This document shows, piece by piece, positions 48,601-58,303 of a DNA stretch of 60,049 nt. A program made the position numbers and the translations under genes. The notes under the pieces were generated by a model. That model was not told the DNA's origin, did no database searches, and saw only the letters and a program-made list of their open reading frames with translations. Source of the DNA: Deltaproteobacteria bacterium UBA5205 (GTDB lineage Bacteria; Desulfobacterota; Syntrophorhabdia; Syntrophorhabdales; Syntrophorhabdaceae); contig DHVP01000046.1 in assembly GCA_002412715.1 (NCBI GenBank), positions 1 to 60,049 of the forward strand. Direction: 5' to 3'. Each line of letters begins with the position of its first letter. Within the stretch, counting starts at the first letter, position 1.

Positions 48601-49716
48601 ATGATGACGGTTCGGGATCGAAAGATTATTCTCTTCTCTGCTGCTGTTGCCTGTTTTCTCCTGGTTCTTGTCCTTTTTGTCGTGAGATATGCCAATACCA
48701 TCGCGAAGACCGGCATTGAAAAGGCCCTGGGTAAGGATTTCTCCATAGAGCGCATAGAACTGAAATGGGGCAGCGTCCGCGCACGGAACATCGTAATGAA
48801 GGACAAGGCCGGGAAAGAGATCGTAAAAGTTGAGGGGCTCGTGGTCAAGTCCGACTTTATGGGTCTTCTTCGGCAAAAGTATATATTTTCGAGCGTTCTC
48901 ATAGAAAGGCCTTACATGTATGTTGAAGTGGACAAAAGAGACGGCCTTGTAAGCCCCGTTTTCCCTTCAATGGGAACAACAGCGGACAAGCAGAAAAAAG
49001 AGGCGGACCGGGTGTTGACACCTCCCGCGATATTCAAGAAGATCGTTGTCGTCAACGGGTCGGTCGACTATCTTGACCGCAAATCCCCGAAGGTCCCGGT
49101 TATGACCAGGGTGCGCGACATTAATATGGAGATTCGTGACCTGTCCTTACCTTTCACCAATGATCCTACCCGGTACACACTGAGGGCGTCAGTTCCTGCA
49201 AGCGGGGGTACCGCAAGCGTAAAAAGCGAGGGCACGATCAAATTCGCGAGCAGGGACATGGAATCCGCAGCCCAGGTGAGAGGTCTTGATATTACACATT
49301 TCAAACATTATTATCATCGACGCGGGAGCGTCGATATCAAGAGAGGGCTCATTGATATCGACGTCCGGGCAAAGGTCGTATCCCGAAGGATCCATGCACC
49401 GGGCCGTGCGGTTATCAGAGACCTTGAATTTGCGAGCGGGTCCGGTATGGGTGACAGGTTCATGGGGGTGCCGATCAACCTGGTGGCCGCCTTCCTGAAG
49501 AAAAGCGGCGATCAGCTTCCCGTTGATTTTGTCATCGCCGGAGATCTCGACAATCCCAAATTCAACATCACGGAAACCTTCGTGAGCAGGCTCTCCTTCG
49601 GAATTGCCGAGAAGCTGGGCCTGTCGGTGCAGGACATAGGGGAATCGGTTTTTGGCGTCGGTGCGGAAGGCATACAAGGCATCGGGGAAGGAATAAAGAA
49701 TATTTTTAAGAAATGA
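48601..49716 (+). CDS. DUF748/AsmA-like envelope protein
   Basis: 371 residues with one N-terminal membrane helix (about 9-28) and a long beta-rich periplasmic part: IERIELKWGSVRARNIVMKD, FSSVLIERPYMYVEVDKRDG, SVDYLDRKSPKVPVM. This repeating beta-strand pattern is that of AsmA-like/DUF748 proteins, which are thought to bridge lipids between membranes. A C-terminal amphipathic helix (GIQGIGEGIKNIFKK) is present. Alone in its unit. Confidence 0.78.
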   Translation: MMTVRDRKIILFSAAVACFLLVLVLFVVRYANTIAKTGIEKALGKDFSIERIELKWGSVRARNIVMKDKAGKEIVKVEGLVVKSDFMGLLRQKYIFSSVLIERPYMYVEVDKRDGLVSPVFPSMGTTADKQKKEADRVLTPPAIFKKIVVVNGSVDYLDRKSPKVPVMTRVRDINMEIRDLSLPFTNDPTRYTLRASVPASGGTASVKSEGTIKFASRDMESAAQVRGLDITHFKHYYHRRGSVDIKRGLIDIDVRAKVVSRRIHAPGRAVIRDLEFASGSGMGDRFMGVPINLVAAFLKKSGDQLPVDFVIAGDLDNPKFNITETFVSRLSFGIAEKLGLSVQDIGESVFGVGAEGIQGIGEGIKNIFKK

Positions 49717-49808
49717 CAGGTAATGGGTAATAGGTTATGGGTAATAGGAAAGACCATTTCCCGGTTTCTTTCTTTTTCCCATCACCTATAACCCATTACC
49801 CATAACCT
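49717..49808. repeat. GGGTTAT/GGGTAAT inverted repeat between convergent genes
   Basis: The left arm GGTAATGGGTAATAGGTTAT and the right arm CCTATAACCCATTACCCATA are inverted relatives around a pyrimidine-rich loop. It separates the ends of two convergent genes, so it may work as a bidirectional terminator. Confidence 0.65.
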
Positions 49809-50037
49809 AGTCTCTCCTATACTTTTCATTCAACGCCTTTTTGAACCGGGGGGCATAGATGATGTCGAAGGTTTCGTCCTTGCCGGGGAAGAGCGTAAGG
49901 GCTTGCTTGCGCACCCCTTCGACGATACTCATGGCATGGTCATGGGAGATGTCTTGGGTGCGGATGAACTCAAGAGAGAAGTCGACGATGAAACGAAGCC
50001 TTCTGAGTTTGCGTTCTTCCTCGAGGAGGTCGTCCAT
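49807..50037 (-). CDS. small protein of unknown function behind lspA
   Basis: 76 residues, charged, mainly helical: MDDLLEEERKLRRLRFIVDF, then IVEGVRKQALTLFPGKDETF and DIIYAPRFKKAL. The last gene of the ileS-lspA unit, 33 nt after lspA. I do not recognise the family, but the ending FDIIYAPRFKKAL looks conserved in style. It runs into the intergenic repeat. Confidence 0.7.
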   Translation of the reverse strand: MDDLLEEERKLRRLRFIVDFSLEFIRTQDISHDHAMSIVEGVRKQALTLFPGKDETFDIIYAPRFKKALNEKYRRD

Positions 50038-50070
50038 AATCCACCCACTGCAATGCGCTGCCGCCGGGAG

Positions 50071-50547
50071 CTAATCCCGGGGTTTCTTGCCTGTTCCGTC
50101 AACGAACTCAAGGAGGATAATAAGCCCGATACCCACGGAAACGGCTATGTCGGCCACGTTAAAGGCGGGCCAGTGATATGTGCCGTAATAGAAGTCGAGG
50201 AAATCCACCACATTGCCATAAAAGATGCGGTCGTATATGTTGCCGAGAGCACCCGCGAGGACCAGGCACAACGCCAGCGTCTTGGTCCCGCTCATGCTGT
50301 ATCTCACAAGGATGTAGACGAGTGCCGCCGCGACGAGAACCGGTACTATGGTGAAGATGTATTTTGCATACCCGCTCTGGTTGAGTACGCCGAAAACACC
50401 ACCGAAGTTCCTGACATGAACAAGTGAAAAGAACGAGGTCATCTTTACCTCGCCCATCATGGGGAGGTTTTCCATGACGAGCGCCTTTGTGACCCTGTCG
50501 AGTACGAATATGACCGGTACTAGAGCAAAGAGAGCGTATCGGCGCAT
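50071..50547 (-). CDS. lspA: lipoprotein signal peptidase (signal peptidase II)
   Basis: 158 residues, four membrane helices; conserved DRVTK, VRNFGGVFG, and the catalytic aspartates in GNIYDRI and FNVADIAV. It cleaves prolipoproteins before the lipid-modified Cys; several lipobox proteins are encoded in this window. The ATG lies 28 nt inside the ileS gene end. The ileS-lspA order is common in bacteria. Confidence 0.94.
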   Translation of the reverse strand: MRRYALFALVPVIFVLDRVTKALVMENLPMMGEVKMTSFFSLVHVRNFGGVFGVLNQSGYAKYIFTIVPVLVAAALVYILVRYSMSGTKTLALCLVLAGALGNIYDRIFYGNVVDFLDFYYGTYHWPAFNVADIAVSVGIGLIILLEFVDGTGKKPRD

Positions 50548-53276
50548 CGCTTGCACACGTTCGGGAATTTCCCGTCCTTGAGGATGTTCGTATCGTATTG
50601 CCAGCAACGCTCGCACTTGTCTCCCTCGGCTTTAAGGACAGTGACATCCAGGACTCTGGCCTTGCGTATTTCTATCTGTGAGACGATGAAGACATCCTTC
50701 AGTTCGTCGCCAAGCCCTGTGAGCGCGGCGTATTCTTCATCAGGGGCATCTATGATGATCTTCGTATCCAGGGAATGACCTATCTCTTTTGCGCTGCGTT
50801 TTTCTTCGATCTTCTTGTTGGCAAGCTCCCGGATCTTCCAGATCTTTTCCCATTGTTCCTCGATCGCCCCGTTTATGAGGGCCTTGTCGGAGGCGGGAAA
50901 CTGTGCCAGGAAAACGCTTTCCTCGGCGACGTAGCCCTTCAGGTACGACCACATCTCGTCGGCTGTTGAAGACAGGACGGGCGCTATGAGCCTGACAAGG
51001 GCCGTGAGTGCCTCGAAGATGACGGTTTGCGACGCCCTGCGCTTCCGGGCGTCCTTGTGCTCCACGTAGATCCTGTCCTTGACTATATCGAGATAGAGAG
51101 CACTCAGATCGACGGTGCAGAAATTGTGGACCGCATGGTAGATCGAGTGAATAGTATAATTGTTGTAGGACTCCCCGACCCGGTCAATAAGCCTCATGAG
51201 CCTCGAGAGAAGCCATTTATCGAGCGAGGAAAGCTTTTCATAGGGCACGGTATCGCGGCCCGGTTCAAAGTCATCGTTGATGTTGGCATGGAGGAAACGC
51301 AGGGTGTTGCGGATCCTTCGGTATGTCTCGACGAGCCGGTTGATGATGTCTTTCGATATCTTTATATCGTCGCGGTAATCCTCATACGTGACCCAGAGCC
51401 TCAATATTTCGGCACCGAATTTATCGATGACCTCGTTGGGGGCAATGACGTTGCCGAGGGACTTGGACATCTTCCTGCCCGAACCGTCAACGACGAAACC
51501 ATGGGTCAATACCGCCTTGTACGGGGCGTGCCCTTCATTGCCGACGGACGTGAGAAGTGAGCTGTGGAACCATCCCCGGTGCTGGTCGCTCCCTTCCAGA
51601 TAGAGATCGGCAGGATACTTCAGCTCCGGCCTTTTCTTGCAGACGGCGGCCCAGCTGACGCCGGAATCGAACCACACGTCCAGGATGTCCTGTTCCTTGG
51701 AAAATGTAGTATTACCGCAGTGGCCGCACTTCGCGTCGGCGGGCAGGAATTGGGCGGCGTCCTTTTCGAACCAGATGTCGGCGCCTGACTGCCTGACGGC
51801 TTCGACGACCCGACGGAAGGACTCTTCGCTCCAGAAAGGTTCCCTGCATTTTTCACAGTAGAAGATCGTGATCGGGACGCCCCAGGTTCGCTGCCGGGAG
51901 ATGCACCAGTCGGGACGGACGGAAAGCATGTTATAGATCCGGTCGCGGCCCCATGAGGGGATCCACTGTGTTTTGTCGATCTCGGCGAGACCTTTCTGCC
52001 TGAGTCCCTGGCTGTCCATGGAGACGAACCACTGCTCTGTCGCCCGGAATATGACGGGTTTCTTGCAGCGCCAGCAATGGGGATAGGAATGCTCGATCTC
52101 TTCCGTATGGAGAAGGAGCCCCAGTTCGCGAAGTTTTTCGATGACCTTCGGATTGGCCTCCCAGACGTTCATGCCTTTGAAGAACTCCACTTCGTCTATG
52201 AAGGCGCCCTTTTCGTTGACAGGGGAATAGATGTCGAGGCCGTACTGGAGCCCTGTCTCGTAGTCCTCCTCGCCGTGGCCCGGGGCGGTATGGACCGCGC
52301 CCGTACCGGTATCGGCGGCGACGTAATCGGCAAAGACGATGACGGATTGCCGGTCGATGAAAGGATGTTTGAACGTGAGCCCCCGAAGCATCTGCGGGGT
52401 TATCTCCCCGATAATCCGGTATTCCGTTACCCCTGCGCGCTGCATGACATCTTCGAGGAGGTCCTTGAGGATGATATAGACCTCTTTGTCTGTCTCCACG
52501 GAGACGTACGTGAAATCGGGGTGGACGGCGATGGCCAGGTTTGCGGGAAGCGTCCAGGGCGTGGTCGTCCATATGAGCATATAAACGGGTTTGTCGGGAT
52601 AGCCGGCAAACACCGGTTCCCTCTCACCCGTATAGGGGAACTTGACGTATATGGAACTCGACCTCTTCGTGTCGTATTCGATCTCCGCCTCGGCGAGCGC
52701 CGTCTCGCAGTTAAGGCACCAGTAGACGGGTTTTTTCTTCCTGTAGACCTCGCCGCGGAGGAAAAATTTCGCGGCCTCTTCGATTATCGTCGCCTGGTAG
52801 TCAAAATCCATGGTGATATAGGGATGGTCCCAATCGCCGATGCCGCCGAGCCGCTTGAACTCCTCGCGCTGTATATCTATGAACTGCCGGGCATAGGCCC
52901 TGCACTCCTTACGGGTTTCAAGCTTGGAGACTTCCAGCTTCTTCTGCTTAACGTTCTTCTCGACCTGATGCTCTATGGGGAGGCCGTGACAATCCCATCC
53001 CGGGATGTAATCGGCCCTGTGGCCCGTCATGAATTTTGCCTTGATGATAATGTCCTTGAGGATCTTATTGAGCGCCGTTCCGAGGTGGATATTGCCATTG
53101 GCGTAAGGGGGCCCGTCATGAAGGATGAAACTGGGGCTGTCCTTTCTCGCTTCGGTCATCTTCCGGTACAGGTCAATCTCCTGCCAGCGGGCAAGCATGT
53201 CCTTTTCCTTCACCGGCAGATTGCCTCTCATGGGAAAAGAGGTCTTGGGCAGGTTCAACGTATCTTTGTAATCCAT
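50520..53276 (-). CDS. ileS: isoleucyl-tRNA synthetase
   Basis: 918 residues. HIGH-type motif in HDGPPYANGNIHLGTAL, the editing (CP1) domain in the middle, KMSKSLGN, and a C-terminal zinc finger CERCWQYD...CKRCAD. Charges tRNA-Ile. No T-box leader is visible in the 175 nt upstream. First gene of the ileS-lspA-small-ORF unit. Confidence 0.97.
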   Translation of the reverse strand: MDYKDTLNLPKTSFPMRGNLPVKEKDMLARWQEIDLYRKMTEARKDSPSFILHDGPPYANGNIHLGTALNKILKDIIIKAKFMTGHRADYIPGWDCHGLPIEHQVEKNVKQKKLEVSKLETRKECRAYARQFIDIQREEFKRLGGIGDWDHPYITMDFDYQATIIEEAAKFFLRGEVYRKKKPVYWCLNCETALAEAEIEYDTKRSSSIYVKFPYTGEREPVFAGYPDKPVYMLIWTTTPWTLPANLAIAVHPDFTYVSVETDKEVYIILKDLLEDVMQRAGVTEYRIIGEITPQMLRGLTFKHPFIDRQSVIVFADYVAADTGTGAVHTAPGHGEEDYETGLQYGLDIYSPVNEKGAFIDEVEFFKGMNVWEANPKVIEKLRELGLLLHTEEIEHSYPHCWRCKKPVIFRATEQWFVSMDSQGLRQKGLAEIDKTQWIPSWGRDRIYNMLSVRPDWCISRQRTWGVPITIFYCEKCREPFWSEESFRRVVEAVRQSGADIWFEKDAAQFLPADAKCGHCGNTTFSKEQDILDVWFDSGVSWAAVCKKRPELKYPADLYLEGSDQHRGWFHSSLLTSVGNEGHAPYKAVLTHGFVVDGSGRKMSKSLGNVIAPNEVIDKFGAEILRLWVTYEDYRDDIKISKDIINRLVETYRRIRNTLRFLHANINDDFEPGRDTVPYEKLSSLDKWLLSRLMRLIDRVGESYNNYTIHSIYHAVHNFCTVDLSALYLDIVKDRIYVEHKDARKRRASQTVIFEALTALVRLIAPVLSSTADEMWSYLKGYVAEESVFLAQFPASDKALINGAIEEQWEKIWKIRELANKKIEEKRSAKEIGHSLDTKIIIDAPDEEYAALTGLGDELKDVFIVSQIEIRKARVLDVTVLKAEGDKCERCWQYDTNILKDGKFPNVCKRCADTLSLL

Positions 53277-53451
53277 GGCGGAATAATCCTTGCTGAAAAG
53301 AAAGTAATCCGGCCGGGGCGGCCAGCTTATGACGTTTTTTTGTAATCGGGAGATCTGTTTCTACGTTTCAGGCTGTCGCAACCCGCTGGATTCTGTTAAT
53401 CAATTTAACACAAAGAAGGGTATCTATTCAAGAAGAAGGAAGAAAGAAGGA

Positions 53452-54075
53452 TTATCTCTTCGGAATTGTTTCTTTTATGAAGTCTATGAGTTCCGTTTCT
53501 TTTCCGGCGTAGAAGTGAGTTGTGTTGATTACCTTGAGATGTTTGTCAAGGGTGGTGAGGTTCTTGTACAGTTCATAGAGGTCGTCCATGGGGGCGATGT
53601 CGTCATATGTGCCGCCGACGATGAGAATCTCCTTCTTGAAGGTCTTCAGGTGGTCATATTTATATATGAGGCATGGAAATGACACAAGGAAAAGACTGTC
53701 GAACCTGTCTATCTCAAGCGCCGACCGGGTTATGACCCATGCGCCGAATGAGTACCCCGCAAGGGTGATATGGGCGTCGTCGTCAAGATGTTTCCTGAGA
53801 ACGCCGTAAGCCGCAGTGGCGTCATGGACCTCGCCTTCGCCCTCGTCGTACTCGCCTTTGCTGTCCCCTACGCCGCGGAAGTTGAAGATGAGGGTTGTGA
53901 ACCCCTGAGCGGCATAGCCGTCCTCTATGGCGCTGACCACGTTATTGTACATATTGCCGCCGTAGAGGGGATGGGGATGGCATATCACAACGCCTGCTTT
54001 CCTGCTCTGCTGGCGGAGCATTCCCTCCAGATTCTGGTCGGATTCTATATTGACCCTTTCTATTGACATGGACAT
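53452..54075 (-). CDS. alpha/beta hydrolase
   Basis: 207 residues. Nucleophile elbow GYSFGA, Asp in DDIAPMDD and His in NTTHFYAGKE complete the triad; CHPHPLYGGNMYNN forms the oxyanion region typical of the small bacterial CocE/NonD-like or DUF-type serine hydrolases. Cytosolic, substrate unknown. Divergent from accD with only 44 nt between starts. Confidence 0.88.
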   Translation of the reverse strand: MSMSIERVNIESDQNLEGMLRQQSRKAGVVICHPHPLYGGNMYNNVVSAIEDGYAAQGFTTLIFNFRGVGDSKGEYDEGEGEVHDATAAYGVLRKHLDDDAHITLAGYSFGAWVITRSALEIDRFDSLFLVSFPCLIYKYDHLKTFKKEILIVGGTYDDIAPMDDLYELYKNLTTLDKHLKVINTTHFYAGKETELIDFIKETIPKR

Positions 54076-54119
54076 ACTTATTTTGGTAGTTTTTCAACAA
54101 AAATTCAACAGGAAAAGTA

Positions 54120-54983
54120 ATGGGATTATTCAAAAAAAGGGATAAAGAGAAGAAACCCTATCGTGAGATCAATATTCAAAAGGAAATCTCAAAAGCGGAG
54201 AAAGAAGAGTCTCTGTGGAGGAAATGCAATTCCTGTCAGGAACTCCTTTACAGGAAGGAAGTTGAACGGAACCGCCACGTATGTCCCAAATGTTTCTATC
54301 ATTTCCCTATTTCCGTGGAAAACAGGATAGCACTGACTTTCGATAAAGGCAGTTTCGCTGAATTCTACGGAGGTGTGGAACCCGTCGATTTTCTCAGATT
54401 TAAGGATATAAAACCGTACAAGACAAGACTGGTCGAGACTCAGGAGACAGCGGGGCGCCCCGATGCCCTGATATGCGGCAGCGCAAAGGTAGGCGGTATT
54501 CCGGTTCTGGCTGCCATTTTCGATTTCAATTTCATGGGAGGCAGTCTCGGCAGCGTCGTCGGTGAAAAGATTACCCGAACCCTCGAAGAAGGCGCAAAAC
54601 AAAAACTGCCGGTTATCCTTTTCTGCTCGTCCGGCGGTGCAAGGATGCAGGAAGGCATCATGTCTCTCATGCAGATGTCGAAGGTCTCCGGGGCAATCTA
54701 TCATCTGAAAAGCAATAAAGTTCCCTACATAACCGTCCTTACTGATCCCACGCTCGGCGGTGTTTCCGCGAGCATGGGCATGCTCGGCGACATCATCATA
54801 GCCGAGCCGAAGGCGATGATCGGTTTTGCCGGGGAAAGGGTGATCAAAGAGACTATCAAGGCCAAATTACCCCCCGGCTTTCAGCGGGCTGAATACCTCC
54901 TGGAGCATGGTATGATCGATATGATCTCCTCCCGTAAAGAGCTGAAGCAGACACTCTACACGTTGCTGTCCCTGATTGCATGA
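54120..54983 (+). CDS. accD: acetyl-CoA carboxylase carboxyltransferase, beta subunit
   Basis: 287 residues. N-terminal zinc ribbon (CNSCQELLYRKEV then CPKC), then the crotonase fold with GGARMQEGIMSLMQM and GGVSASMGMLGDI. It forms malonyl-CoA with AccA, committing carbon to fatty acids. It opens an operon with folC, lptD and the rml genes; its stop overlaps the folC ATG. Confidence 0.96.
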   Translation: MGLFKKRDKEKKPYREINIQKEISKAEKEESLWRKCNSCQELLYRKEVERNRHVCPKCFYHFPISVENRIALTFDKGSFAEFYGGVEPVDFLRFKDIKPYKTRLVETQETAGRPDALICGSAKVGGIPVLAAIFDFNFMGGSLGSVVGEKITRTLEEGAKQKLPVILFCSSGGARMQEGIMSLMQMSKVSGAIYHLKSNKVPYITVLTDPTLGGVSASMGMLGDIIIAEPKAMIGFAGERVIKETIKAKLPPGFQRAEYLLEHGMIDMISSRKELKQTLYTLLSLIA

Positions 54984-56251
54984 ATGATGCTGCCTATGAA
55001 AACTCTCTGAAATACCTCTTTGGCCTGGAGAAATTCGGATCCGTTTTCGGGCTTGGAAACATATCGCGGCTTCTTGGTGCCATAGGCGACCCGCACGAGT
55101 CGCTGAGGACCGTTCATATAGCCGGCACAAACGGCAAAGGTTCCGTGGCGACCATGATCGCATGTATCCTCAAAATGGCGGGATACCGGGTCGGCAAGTA
55201 CACGTCGCCTCATCTGGTGTCTTTTACGGAGCGCATCACCGTGGACGAGGAAGAAATCACCGAGGGGGATGTGGTCTCTCTGACGGATTATATCCGTACC
55301 AGGGCACATCCGGGCGGGTCCGACCCGTTCTACACCTTCTTCGATTTTACGACGGCCCTGGCGTTCGAGTATTTCAGGAGGAAAGGGGTCGACATCGCCG
55401 TCATTGAAACGGGCCTGGGCGGCAGGCTGGATTCTACGAACGTGATCGAACCGATGGCGAGCGTCATCACCAACGTCGCCTTCGACCACATGAGCGAACT
55501 GGGAGGTACCATAGGAAAGATCGCCGGTGAAAAGGCGGGGATCATAAAGAGGGGCGTTCCCGTGATAACGGGTGCTCGTGGCAAGGCCCTTGCCGTCCTG
55601 GAACGATCGGCCTACGGGCTTTCAAGTCCGCTGTATGTCCTTGGAAAGGATTTTGTTTTCAGAAAGAAGGGCAACAGACGTTTTTCGTACCGGGGTATCG
55701 CAAAAACCTACGACGATGTTTCCCTGAATCTCGACGGCGACCACCAGCTCTCGAACGCGGCGCTTGCGTTATGTGCCGTGGAAGCGCTTTCCCCGGCCGG
55801 TTTTGTTGCCGCTCCCGACCATGTGAGGGATGCACTCGGGACGGTGAAGTGGCAGGGACGGCTGGAGACGGTACGTGAGCGGCCGCTCGTGATCCTGGAC
55901 GGGGCCCATAATGTTTCGGGCGTTCGCGCCCTGGCGCGGTTTATGCGTTCCCGTTATGGCGACCGCAGGAAACTCGTGGTCTTTGGCGTCATGCGCGACA
56001 AGCAGTACGAGCGTATGCTTGACGCGATGAAGGGCTGTATCGATCTCGCGATCCTTACGCAGCCGAAGACGGACCGCGCCCTCGAAGCGGAAAATATGAG
56101 ATACCTGGCACACAATTCCATTGTTACGAAGGACACGAAAAGTGCTCTCAGGAAAGCGCGACAATTTGCCGGAGAAAAGGATGTCATCCTTGTTACCGGA
56201 TCATTCTATACGATCGGGGAAGCGAAACGGGCCGTCAATGAGATATTTTAG
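54980..56251 (+). CDS. folC: bifunctional folylpolyglutamate/dihydrofolate synthase
   Basis: 423 residues, Mur-ligase fold: P-loop AGTNGKGSVATMIA, YTSPHLVSFTERI, ETGLGGRLDSTNV and the second-domain ILDGAHNVSG. It joins dihydropteroate or folate to glutamate. accD-folC order is common. It overlaps accD by 4 nt and lptD by 14 nt. Confidence 0.95.
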   Translation: MNDAAYENSLKYLFGLEKFGSVFGLGNISRLLGAIGDPHESLRTVHIAGTNGKGSVATMIACILKMAGYRVGKYTSPHLVSFTERITVDEEEITEGDVVSLTDYIRTRAHPGGSDPFYTFFDFTTALAFEYFRRKGVDIAVIETGLGGRLDSTNVIEPMASVITNVAFDHMSELGGTIGKIAGEKAGIIKRGVPVITGARGKALAVLERSAYGLSSPLYVLGKDFVFRKKGNRRFSYRGIAKTYDDVSLNLDGDHQLSNAALALCAVEALSPAGFVAAPDHVRDALGTVKWQGRLETVRERPLVILDGAHNVSGVRALARFMRSRYGDRRKLVVFGVMRDKQYERMLDAMKGCIDLAILTQPKTDRALEAENMRYLAHNSIVTKDTKSALRKARQFAGEKDVILVTGSFYTIGEAKRAVNEIF

Positions 56252-58286
56252 GATCTCTGTCATCATAGTTCTCCTTGCCCTTCTGTGCCCCTTTATAGTG
56301 GGAGGGCAGGAAGTTGGCGTCAGCAGCAAAGAGATCCGGGGCCCGGTGAACATCACGGCGGACCAGATCGAGCATGACCGCGCGGCGAACACCTACACCG
56401 CCCGCGGAAACGTTGAGATAAAAGAAACAACCCGTACCGTTCTGGCAGACTATGTTTTCCTTGATGATAATACCAGGGATGTCACCGCTGAAGGGAATGT
56501 GGTTTATGAGGACCTCGGGGACCGGATTGAGTGTGAACGAATGCAGCTCAACCTGGAGACGAAGAAAGGGACCCTGGAGAAGGCACGGGTATTCATCAAG
56601 ACGGGCAATGTCTATATCAACGGGACGGAGATTGAAAAGACCGGAGAATCCCAATACAAGATCAAGAAGGGAAAGTTTACCACCTGCGGATGGGACAAAC
56701 CGGAGTGGACATTTACCTCCGACGAGGTGGACATAACCGTTGAGGGTTACGCAAAAACAAAGTCCACCACTTTTCACATCCTGGGTGTTCCTGTCTTCTA
56801 CATTCCCTGGGGGATTTTCCCCGTCAAGAAGGAGAGGCAATCCGGGTTTCTGATGCCCCAGTTCGCCCAGTCGTCGGAGGACGGCACAAAATTCAAGCTG
56901 TCCTATTTCTGGGCGATTTCAAAGGACACGGACGCAACGATGTCGGCCGAGTGGATCCAGAACAGGGGCGTAAATCTTGGCGGACAGTACCGATATGCCC
57001 TCAGAGAGGACCTGAAGGGTGAAATGGAAGCCAATATCATCGACGACACCGACTTCGGTCACACGCGCTACCAGATAAAGGCGAAGCACGAACAGGTTTT
57101 CTTCAAGGACCTCCAGTTCAAAGCCAACATCTGGCATGTCTTCGATAATGACTATCTCAAGGATTTCGGCACAACCGTCCAGGAAAGAAGTGAGAGTCAG
57201 CTGAAATCAACGGTGTTCGTCGAGAAACCTCTTAAGAAATCGCTCCTCACCGGGGGGATGACTCAATTTCGCAACCTTCTCATGAGAGACAATGGCTCGA
57301 TATTCCAGTATTATCCCGAGATCACCTATTTCACCGAGTATATCCCCGTCTTCGGGGGGAGGATGTTTCTGGACCTCAACAGTTCCCTTACTAATTTCTA
57401 TCGCGATACGGGAGACACCTATACGCGCCTTACTGTCGACCCGTCCCTCAGGTTGCCCTATTCCTTCAAGGGTCTGAACACGCTCTTGAGCGCCACCATG
57501 TACGATGCGGCGTATCTCGTCAACCGCAGCGATACTGTGGACGGCAAAACGAAGCATCGCCAGACCGTCCGCCTCGACGGCGACGTGAACATGCAATTCC
57601 TCAGGAATTATTTCCCCGGATGGTCCTGGCTCGAAGCAGTACAGAGCGTGATCAAGCCGAATATCAAATACACGTTCATACCGGCCACGGGTTACAAGGA
57701 CGTTCCGCAGATCGATGCCTATGACAGGATAGGCCAGACGAATACCATGACGTATGGCATCAGTCATTACCTGTACGAAGCGGCGGAGGGTGGAGGCAAA
57801 CGCGAGGTGTCCCTCCTCGAGGTGTCCCAGACCTATGGCCTGTCGGGGGACCTTGAAGAATCAGAGATCTATAAAGGATCGGGGTCGCGCTTTTCCGATA
57901 TCGATGTAAGGTTCACCCTCACACCCATAGCCTACCTGAGCTTTGCGCATGAAAGTGTGCTCAGTGTGAGCGGCGAGGGGGCCAAGACACTGAGGAACGG
58001 CCTGTCATATCAGGTACCCGGACAATACGGGGTCGCCGTTTCACATAACTACAACACCGGGGTCAACAACGATATTTTCATCGATATGATGGGGGCATAT
58101 TCAGTCTTTGAAGGGAGCTACCAGATACGGTATACCTTTATGGAAAAGGAATGGATCGACACCGAGTATCGTCTCAAGTACAAGCCCGGGTGCTGGTCCA
58201 CAACGCTGACAATGAGCAAGACGAAGAGGCCGGAGGACACGACTTTCAGGATCTCCTTCGATCTCACGGGCATCACATCCCAATAA
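56238..58286 (+). CDS. lptD: LPS assembly outer-membrane protein
   Basis: 682 residues. Signal peptide MRYFRISVIIVLLALLCPFI; an LptA-like beta-jellyroll (NITADQIEHDRAANTYTARG, VTAEGNVVYEDLGDRIECER) and the barrel (VPVFYIPWGIFPVKKERQSG, FLMPQF). LptD with LptE inserts LPS in the outer leaflet. Only one Cys (FTTCGW) is seen in the jellyroll, so the two-disulfide pattern of E. coli LptD is absent. Start chosen inside the folC end, since the longer frame lacks signal character. Confidence 0.93.
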   Translation: MRYFRISVIIVLLALLCPFIVGGQEVGVSSKEIRGPVNITADQIEHDRAANTYTARGNVEIKETTRTVLADYVFLDDNTRDVTAEGNVVYEDLGDRIECERMQLNLETKKGTLEKARVFIKTGNVYINGTEIEKTGESQYKIKKGKFTTCGWDKPEWTFTSDEVDITVEGYAKTKSTTFHILGVPVFYIPWGIFPVKKERQSGFLMPQFAQSSEDGTKFKLSYFWAISKDTDATMSAEWIQNRGVNLGGQYRYALREDLKGEMEANIIDDTDFGHTRYQIKAKHEQVFFKDLQFKANIWHVFDNDYLKDFGTTVQERSESQLKSTVFVEKPLKKSLLTGGMTQFRNLLMRDNGSIFQYYPEITYFTEYIPVFGGRMFLDLNSSLTNFYRDTGDTYTRLTVDPSLRLPYSFKGLNTLLSATMYDAAYLVNRSDTVDGKTKHRQTVRLDGDVNMQFLRNYFPGWSWLEAVQSVIKPNIKYTFIPATGYKDVPQIDAYDRIGQTNTMTYGISHYLYEAAEGGGKREVSLLEVSQTYGLSGDLEESEIYKGSGSRFSDIDVRFTLTPIAYLSFAHESVLSVSGEGAKTLRNGLSYQVPGQYGVAVSHNYNTGVNNDIFIDMMGAYSVFEGSYQIRYTFMEKEWIDTEYRLKYKPGCWSTTLTMSKTKRPEDTTFRISFDLTGITSQ

Positions 58287-58303
58287 TAAGGAGGAGCGAT
58301 CAT

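Noticed and set aside
52077..53345. 422-codon open frame on the plus strand
   Set aside because: Antisense to ileS over its whole length; no motif or ribosome site.
53277..53451. T-box or other leader before ileS
   Set aside because: No T-box word or specifier-stem pattern and no terminator hairpin were found; T-boxes are also rare outside Gram-positives.
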